This document shows, one piece after another, positions 57,571 to 64,000 of a stretch of 64,000 nt of DNA. Numbering within the stretch: the stretch's first letter is position 1; the number at the start of each line of letters is the position of its first letter. Both the position numbers and the translations under genes were made by a program. This stretch comes from Cycas panzhihuaensis (lineage: Eukaryota > Cycadophyta), in the NCBI GenBank assembly GCA_023213395.1, contig CM041465.1:156495741-156559740 (forward strand). The letters run 5' to 3'. The notes beneath the pieces are model-generated. The model was not told the origin of the DNA and ran no database searches. It saw nothing but the letters and a program-made list of their open reading frames with translations.

Positions 57571-58325
57571 GTGAATCTCCAAATTGGAAACTATTCAATA
57601 AATACATATATGTTTGCGATGCTTATAGGAGGAGCAGACGCAGTCTTGGGAATTCAGTGGTTACAGACCTTCGGTAATATAGTTACCAACTATATGACCT
57701 GATTCATATGCTTTCATCAGAAAGGGTGCAAATATAGATTACAAGCAGCGCCCACACCCCCAATACAACTAATATCTTCACATCGCATGGAAAAGATATT
57801 GAAGAAGAATCCATTTGCATACATGTCGGCTTGTTACAAGACAGTGATAGAAAATGTACCAACTAAGGTACAAAAGATCATAGATGAACATAGAGTCGTA
57901 TTCGAAGAACCCCAAGGACTTCCCCTACAATGGGATTGTCAACACTCCATTGAGCTAGTACCGGTCATAGTCAATCCTGAAAAGGATGGATCATATTAGA
58001 TGTCTGTAGATTATCGAGGGGTGAAAAAATTAATGGTGAAGAATCATTATCCTATTCCATGGATAGATGATTTATTAGATGAAATACACAGAGCACAGTA
58101 TTTCTCAAAAATTGACTTACGATTAGGGTATTATCAGATTTGCATCAAAGAGGAAGAAGGAAAGACTATCTTTGAACCATAGGGGATTTTATAGATAAAA
58201 ACAAAAGAACTACGGTCTAGAAAGGACAAAGAATAACTCATTAAGTGGAAAACTTTAGATTTAGACGATGCAACGTGAGAATCAGAAGAATGGATACAAC
58301 ACCACCCAAATTTACCCATGCTTTG
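57571..58325 (+). pseudogene. Gypsy-B pol remnant: RT N-terminus fused to chromodomain tail
   Basis: Reads EHRVVFEEPQGLPLQWDCQH, SVDYRGVKKLMVKNHYPIPW and AQYFSKIDLRLGYYQI (first catalytic Asp present). At 58150-58165 it jumps from the RT to the end of the integrase tail. That tail then reads IKWKTLDLDDAT, a TGA at the Trp position, EEWIQHHPNLPML. The YxDD loop, RNase H and integrase are missing. Confidence 0.87.
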
Positions 58326-58356
58326 AGGGCAAAGCATGTTTTGAAGGGGAGGGATT

Positions 58357-58983
58357 TGTAGCGTTCTAAAATATGGTCATAAGTATACCATGTGACCATT
58401 TAAATTGAAGGTCTTTGAATCAGGATTCTAATAATTTAGACAAAAGTCAATTCTGACATCTACAACAAATGTTACGACTGTTTGAAGATTCAGCATGCCA
58501 ATTTTTGGGAAATTTCTGGCCGACTTCTAGCCTTGGTTTTAGGCGGGTTTATACCCCTTTTTTAGCCAATTTATATTATTATCTTTGGCCGTCTATTTAA
58601 GGAGGATTTGAGCCCTCATTTGAGCATCTGATAATCGAGTTTGGACTATTGTAAATTCAGCCTTAAGGCCGCTATTTACTTGCCCTTAGGGATGCACTAT
58701 TTGGAGGGAACCTCGCCTCGAAGAGGGTAGCAATAGTAAGAGCATTTTAACATCTATATCATTGGGTTTTTAGTCCTTCTCTAAAGATATGCATTGCTAC
58801 CCTTGCAAATAGATTTTAGTTGTATTTTGGAAGCATTATTTTCCTTATTCCAGCTCTTTTCATCTCTAATCTGTGTCAAGAGGTCTAACGTGTGTGATTA
58901 GAGCACTTCATACTTCCAATGGAGTTGTTATTTTCAAACGATTTTCCCAGGAGATTTCGAGACAAGCAAAAGTTGTCGCTTCA
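58357..58983 (+). repeat. Gypsy-B 3' LTR
   Basis: 627 bp, TGTAGCGTTCTAAAATATGG ... GTTGTCGCTTCA, preceded by the purine tract TTGAAGGGGAGGGATT (58341-58356). Confidence 0.9.
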
Positions 58984-61265
58984 AACTTCTTCATGAATTG
59001 GGAAGTCTTGGTTCGATGGACATCTTTGAGACAAATGTATTCAAAAGTTACGTCTCTACTAATGTAAATTTATTATTTTTTGATTCTTTGCATCTGTATG
59101 CTTTGAATTTGTTGTTGTACCCTACAAAGATGCACTTGATACTTTTTTCATCTAATTTGGTTCTCTTTTGAGTGAGAACATGTACATAAGTTGTACTTCC
59201 AAAAACTCTAGGATGACTTATATCAAGTTTCCTAGTTTATTTTTCTTTTGGAGTGATTTTTTTTAGAACGAGTAGGGCTTCTATTTATGATATAAACTGT
59301 TGTATTTATTTCTTCAGCCCAATATGTATTAGGTACATTTTTTCCTTTTATTATACATCTAGCCATTTTAGTTATAGTTTTGTTCATTCTTTCTCCTATG
59401 TTGTTTGACTACAGGGTGTAAGGAGTAGTGAGTTGTCTATGGATACCCTGCAATTTGTAGAAGCGGAAAAATTCATTCAAAACATACTCCCCTCCACCAT
59501 CTGTTTTGAGATTTTTGATCTTACAACAACTTGCTTACTCTATCTGCGCTTTGAATTCTTTAAAAACATCTAATGCTTTTGACTTGCTAAAAATGAAATA
59601 AATCCAAATTTTCCTTATATAATTATCAATAAAAATGAGAAAATACCTGCTTCCATTGATAGAATTTGGAATAATTGGTCCACAAATATCGTTGTGGATT
59701 AGCTTCAATTTTTCTTATGACCTCCATGCAACTTTTTAAAATTACAATCTGTGATGCTTTCCCAACATACAACATTCACATATAGATGAGTTAAATGCGA
59801 TTTTAGGTAGGTCTTTCACCATATTCGGCTTCTTTAACATTTTCAATCTATCATTTGCAATATGACCATACCTTAAATGCTATATCTCATTCTTTGTGCT
59901 TTGAACAACCAAAGATTTTATAGGAGGAGGTTGAATAGGTGTAGAGACTAATTTATACAAATTATCAATCTCTATTCCTTTAGCGATTATAATTCCATTT
60001 TGTTTCATATCACGAATGGAGCATGTCCCATCTATATCAAAGATAACACGGAGTTTCTTTTCCCTCATTTGAGACACAAAAAGAAGGTTTTTTGTCAGAC
60101 CAAGTAAAACAACACATTTCCAATCTTTTCTATTTCATTATTAATTTTGATAGCAATAGTTCCCTTTCCTTTGATACACAAAAGGAAACTATCACCGAGC
60201 TCTATTGATTTGCTAAGGCAATATGGATGCAAATCATCAAACCATTCTTTTCTCCCTATCATGTGGTTTGATGCGTCAGAGTCTATGAACCAATTTTCAT
60301 TTCCTTGAACATGAAATGCCAGGGCAACAATGAATGTAGTTTCATTATCATCTTCATCTTTGTGTTACTATAATTACCTTCAACTCATTTGCTTTCGTAA
60401 ATATCCGATCATCTTTGGGGACAATCATTTGCATAATGTTCGATCCTCTTGCAATAATAATAGGTTCACAAATCCGTTGATCTACAGTTGCTTGCTAGAT
60501 GTCCATATCTTCCACACTGATAGTAGGAACATGTATCCGGTGACCTTCCTCTTGAAAATCTACCTTTGCTTTTCGATCTGCCTCTAGAATTTGATCGACC
60601 TCTGGAAATGTTTGTAGGGCATCCTTTTTCATTAATTCTTGGCCTGGAGATAAATGCTTCTTCGATTTTTATCTCCTCCTTGTATCTTTTTAGCCTTTGT
60701 TCCTATTGTAGTAAATGTCCACAAAGAGTATCCAGTGACATACTGGAGGTCTATCCTCCAACAATAAGTGTATTAACCAGATTATCAAAGGTTTTTGGCA
60801 ACTTATTAAGGATGAAATAAACAAGTTCGATATCAGAAATAGTTTCTCCAATTGAAACTAAGTTGTCTTTGATTTCAGTTACCCTAGTGACAAAGTTAGA
60901 AACAAACTATCCCCTCTTCTAATGAATTTGACAAAGTTGGTCTCTCAATGACATAAATTTTGCTTCATTTTTCTAGTTGAAGAAGGCCTTTAAAATATTT
61001 TAGGATTCTATGGAAGATTTTGCTTTACTGACATGATATAATAAAGAGTCTTTTACAGAAAGCATGATTGCTCCATGTGCAATCATGTCTCTTTCTTCCT
61101 AGCTTATAAGCTTAAGGGAATTTGTAGGGCCAAGTTTCTTTTTTAATTCTACTACAAGATCCTAGGCATTTTTTGTAACAAATAACCCTTTCATTTTTAT
61201 CCTTCATGAATTATAATTTTCTCTTGTTAATTTGTCTGAATCTCCTAGACAGAGAGTGGAGCCCA
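58984..61265 (-). pseudogene. Copia-G gag, protease and integrase
   Basis: Gag starts at the ATG at 61265 (MGSTLCLGDSDKLTRENY). It carries the helical domain near 60800 (LNKLPKTFDNLVNTL) and an Arg/Ser/Gly-rich stretch. A CCHC knuckle of the CGRYGHLASNC type is near 60480-60520. The protease region is near 60270 (WFIDSDASNHM type). Pre-integrase is 60077-59880 (VIFDIDGTCSIRDMKQNGII) followed by a YGHIANDRLK motif, and the integrase core runs down to 59000 (GGGEYVLNEFFRF near 59470). Multiple stops. The reading continues at 55485 across Gypsy-B. Confidence 0.83.
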
Positions 61266-61950
61266 TATTTTTGAATTTAGAGATAAGAAAAATAGAAGAG
61301 GATCTTGACTAAGGGTTCAGGTTGTATGGTCGTACAACTATATGAAAAAGTATAGATGTATAGATGGAAATGAAAGTACCCTCAAAACAAAGATTTTTAC
61401 AAAGCCTATCTCAATCTACAATTATTTTTTCAGTTGAACTTATATTTTGGTTAGAAATTGTTCAAAAAGCTTAAAAAAACCTTGGGCAAGAAAATCGATT
61501 TTTGCTCTTTTCTCCTTAAATTCTCAACGAAAGTCTACAAAGTAGTACTTAATAGAAAGATTAGGAGAAAATAAAGAGATTAAGACAGATACCTGATTCT
61601 AAAATCCAAAATTTTGAAAGAAATCTACTCAGAATGCTCCAAGCCCATGTGTCTTGGTTTTTTTAGATCCTGGCCTATAGAAGTCGTGTTGCTTTAAAGA
61701 AAGTTGCTCATCTTGAAGAGGCGCCCACATTGGTAAAATTTTGTTTTGATCTGAGCACTTTGAAAAATAGATTGTACAACCTGTATAATTCTATACAATC
61801 TATTTGTTCGTACTTTTTCTTACACAACAATTAATTTCCTTCAAAAACTCAAGGGCATAATCCTTTTTACTTTTTCCCAGATCTCCATCTTCTTTATAAA
61901 AAGTCACAGGGATGCACTTATTTCTCCTTCATAAACTAACAGAATCCACT
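61266..61950 (-). other. Copia-G 5' leader
   Basis: About 690 nt, non-coding. Contains the palindrome GTTGTATGGTCGTACAAC at 61321-61338, 56 nt before the gag start, and a block (GATCAAAACAAAATTTTACC on the minus strand, about 61730-61750) that matches the start of the visible Copia-2 leader. Confidence 0.7.
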
Positions 61951-61963
61951 TCCTCTAATACCA
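61951..61963 (-). other. Copia-G primer-binding site
   Basis: Minus strand TGGTATTAGAGGA, directly inside the LTR; one C-to-T change from the usual type. Confidence 0.85.
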
Positions 61964-62186
61964 TGTTAAAAACACATTTACAAATAAGGAGTTAATTCAG
62001 AGATGAAAGAAACTTTTCTTCTTCATTGATTAAAAGAGAGGAAAACCTCTCATATATATACATCATGATTACAATATAGGGCCCATGCATGTCGACCACT
62101 TGTCAACATAAAATAAAAGAGGGGTTTATGACACAACCCTCAACAATAACTTAAGAGATTCTGGAGATAAAACATTAACTTTGACA
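61964..62186 (-). repeat. Copia-G 5' LTR
   Basis: Plus strand TGTTAAAAACACATT ... ACTTTGACA, 223 bp, similar to 53406-53629. Confidence 0.92.
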
Positions 62187-62191
62187 CTCAC
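62187..62191. repeat. Right target duplication of Copia-G (CTCAC)
   Basis: Identical to 53401-53405. Confidence 0.9.
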
Positions 62192-62540
62192 CACTATTGT
62201 CAGTTTGCAAGATCTTTGTTTTGTGTCCATTTTCATTCTTTGCCAACTCCCTAAATTGTTTCAAGTAGGTGAAGGCTTGGAGTTTTTCTCTAAGTGGAAA
62301 AAACTAGACTTTTCGTGAAAAATAGTCAGTAAAAGTGATGAAATACCGCGCTCCACCAAGTGATACAACAACCATTGGTCCATAGATATCTTAATGAACC
62401 AATTCTAGCTTTTCTTTTGCTCCCCAAACTTTCTTCTTCATATATGGCTCTCTTTGTTGTTTTGCAAAAATGCAAGGTTCAGACGAATAACTTTTGACAT
62501 TTATCAATGGAAGACCATGCACCATTTTTAACTTAAACAT
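62192..62540 (-). pseudogene. Copia-F integrase, N-terminal part
   Basis: Minus-strand reading MVHGLPLIN, CIFAKQQREPYMKKK, then EKLELVH, a stop, DIYGPM, and RYFITFTDYFSRKV with a stop at the following Trp. This is the zinc-binding end and the first catalytic Asp region of a copia integrase. It continues leftwards across Copia-G at 53400. It is cut on the right by the TG of element H. Confidence 0.82.
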
Positions 62541-63251
62541 TGTTAGGAATATTAATGTTAACTTTATATTAATGTTAGTTTTATGTTAATGTTATCTTTT
62601 GATCACATGTGTAAATGTGAATTTAAGTGATGTAAAGGTTCAGTTTTATAAAGTTTATGTTGATTATTAATTATTATGTGAAGGTCGTTGAAATGCGCAA
62701 CTGCCCATTTCAACAAACCTCTCATTCTACAAATAGCCTCTCCTAGATTCTAGGAATTGGTTCCAGGAATCTAGGAGGCTATCATAAGCCTGTTTCAAAG
62801 GTTGGTTTTAGTATGTAGAGGTTATTCTTGTCAAGGTTTCATGTAAGGTATTTTAAGTCAATAAATTTCAAATTAGAGAGGTGGTTTTTCTTCCCCAGAA
62901 GGGGTTTTACACCTGCCAAAACAATGTGTACATGTGCAATGTTTATCTTTACCTGTGTATGGCTAATTATTTGATCCTATAGACATTGTGCATGCTACCT
63001 CCTTTTCACATGGTATCAAAACCTCTTGTTTGCACTCATTCTACTGTGTGTGACCTTCGTGAAGCAACCCTAGTCCAATTCCGTTGCAAAAACAAGACTC
63101 TATTTGCATACCATTCAAGTTCGTTTGTTGAAACGTACTGCTCTGATCAAGGAATGTCTGTTCTGAATATACGCCAATTGAAGGTTCCCTCCATTCTCTA
63201 CATTTGTTCATCCACCTACTAAGGATTCTCTATTTGCTGCCTATCGTAACA
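62541..63251 (+). repeat. Element H 5' LTR
   Basis: Starts TGTTAGGAATATTAATG within Copia-F and ends ATCGTAACA, giving TGTTA/TAACA inverted ends. TGGTATAAGAGC follows at 63252-63263 as primer site. An alternative, shorter LTR would end CA at 63010 before TGGTATCAAAAC. It contains a strong hairpin at 62735-62780. Confidence 0.65.
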
Positions 63252-63263
63252 TGGTATAAGAGC

Positions 63264-64000
63264 GGAGAATCCTTGAAGATGACCATGATAATGCTGACGG
63301 ACGCAGAATCTTAGAGATCGTTGGTATCATGGCTTTTGTGTGATGTAACCAAGTTCACGGGAGAACTGGTAAGGGTGAACGGAATTTCAAAAATTCTTAG
63401 GATATTGGACAATAGGTGTTCCTGCCCAAATATATGCAGTGATCTCTATATGCAGTAATTATGCAGTCTTTACGAGTTATGGCCGCCTCCATCCCCATGG
63501 CCACGGCTTCCTGGCCGTTGTATAAATGGCAAAAACCTCTAATTAAAGGGAATCCGCTGCTATTTCCATGTGTCGCATCACTACCATGTCTTTGAAGAAT
63601 GAAATCAACTCTTTCAGGGTGCTTTCTACGGTGCGAGGGGGACGATCACATCTGTGCGCTGTAAATGGTACGCTTGTCTCTACCATTATTAGGGTTTTGT
63701 CGTCCTTAGCACTCGACGAGAGTCCTTTTGCTGAACCAGATCAGAGAATCCTCACCGACGCCATCGACCTACAACAAGACAGTCGCCGCCACGAAAAACA
63801 TTAACATGTAGGGTTTCATTCCATTACCCCCCCTCGAACCCCAAATCATATTTAGAATTAATTTTCTTTTATAAAAACTATAATTTTGTTGGGTCTGCAT
63901 CGCCCAATATCAAATCAGATATATATATATATATTCAAATTAATATAGGTAACCTTAGGGTAATTAAAATTAACCCTCCCCCCCTATTATATTTTAATAA
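63264..64000 (+). other. Element H leader, runs off the right edge
   Basis: No gag motif recognised before the window ends. A 78-codon frame at 63568-63804 ([16 protein letters not shown]...) has no known domain. (AT)n at 63921-63935 and C runs near 63826 and 63978 are the only other features. Confidence 0.45.

Larger units (their letters stand above)
55486..58983 (+). mobile_element. Gypsy-B: sibling of Gypsy-A with the complementary deletion
   Basis: LTRs 55486-56094 and 58357-58983 enclose 2.26 kb that keeps gag, zinc knuckle, protease and RT N-terminus. It lacks everything from the RT palm to the integrase C-terminus; the last chromodomain part follows directly. LTRs and ends match Gypsy-A closely. 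Confidence 0.9.
53406..62186 (-). mobile_element. Copia-G: Ty1/copia element, complete, with nested Gypsy-B
   Basis: LTRs of 224 and 223 bp, CTCAC duplication on both sides, primer site, leader, gag, protease, integrase, RT, RNase H and purine tract, all minus strand. Gypsy-B (55486-58983) interrupts pol between integrase and RT. It is the reference copy for interpreting Copia-1, Copia-2 and Copia-F. Confidence 0.92.
50881..62540 (-). mobile_element. Copia-F: Ty1/copia element split by Copia-G and cut by element H
   Basis: Minus-strand copia in two blocks, 50881-53405 and 62192-62540, separated by Copia-G. From right to left: integrase N-part, integrase C-part, RT, RNase H, purine tract, 3' LTR. 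Gag and the 5' LTR would lie right of 62540, where element H starts. LTR length matches the Copia-1/2/G family. Confidence 0.83.

Overview
This is nuclear DNA of a large-genome seed plant. It is AT-rich and packed with nested, decayed retrotransposons: Ty1/copia, chromodomain-type Ty3/gypsy, and a plant L1-type LINE carrying an extra RNase H domain. A gymnosperm is plausible because there are many old, slowly removed copies and possibly a very long intron, but nothing here proves a species. I see no rRNA, tRNA, CRISPR or bacterial-type features, and no complete host gene.

Layout, left to right. 1-2367: 5' half of a minus-strand copia element (Copia-1), inserted in the leader of plus-strand Copia-2 (2368-14340). 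Copia-2 is split in its RNase H domain by a 7.2-kb LINE (6099-13333) with a 13-bp target duplication. The LINE's ORF1 is in turn split by a 628-bp TG...CA element (8149-8776) with a 5-bp duplication. Copia-2 itself ends next to a PBS-LTR-PPT junction (14366-14980) of a further minus-strand element. 15-20 kb: AT-rich sequence with a copia gag fragment and two gypsy scraps. 20606-24879: a non-coding minus-strand LTR element (element J). 25106-29282: Gypsy-A. 29371-35950: Gypsy-C (minus strand), the best-preserved polyprotein. 36849-38883: 3' end of element D. 38884-41559: no recognised TE, but one candidate host exon (39638-39724, minus) resembling a lipid/sphingoid-base kinase. 41560-47952: Copia-E, structurally complete. 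47953-50880: unassigned. 50881-62540: Copia-F (minus), interrupted by Copia-G (53406-62186), itself interrupted by Gypsy-B (55486-58983). 62541-end: 5' end of a plus-strand LTR element H, inserted in Copia-F.

Almost every coding region is a pseudogene with stops, frameshifts and altered catalytic motifs. The most informative patterns are these. Gypsy-A and Gypsy-B carry complementary internal deletions at short direct repeats, and both imply an ancestral interior of about 4.5 kb. They also share a nonsense codon at the chromodomain tryptophan. Three related copia copies keep a GTAC/CATAC motif just upstream of gag. The candidate exon suggests that much of the window may be intron.
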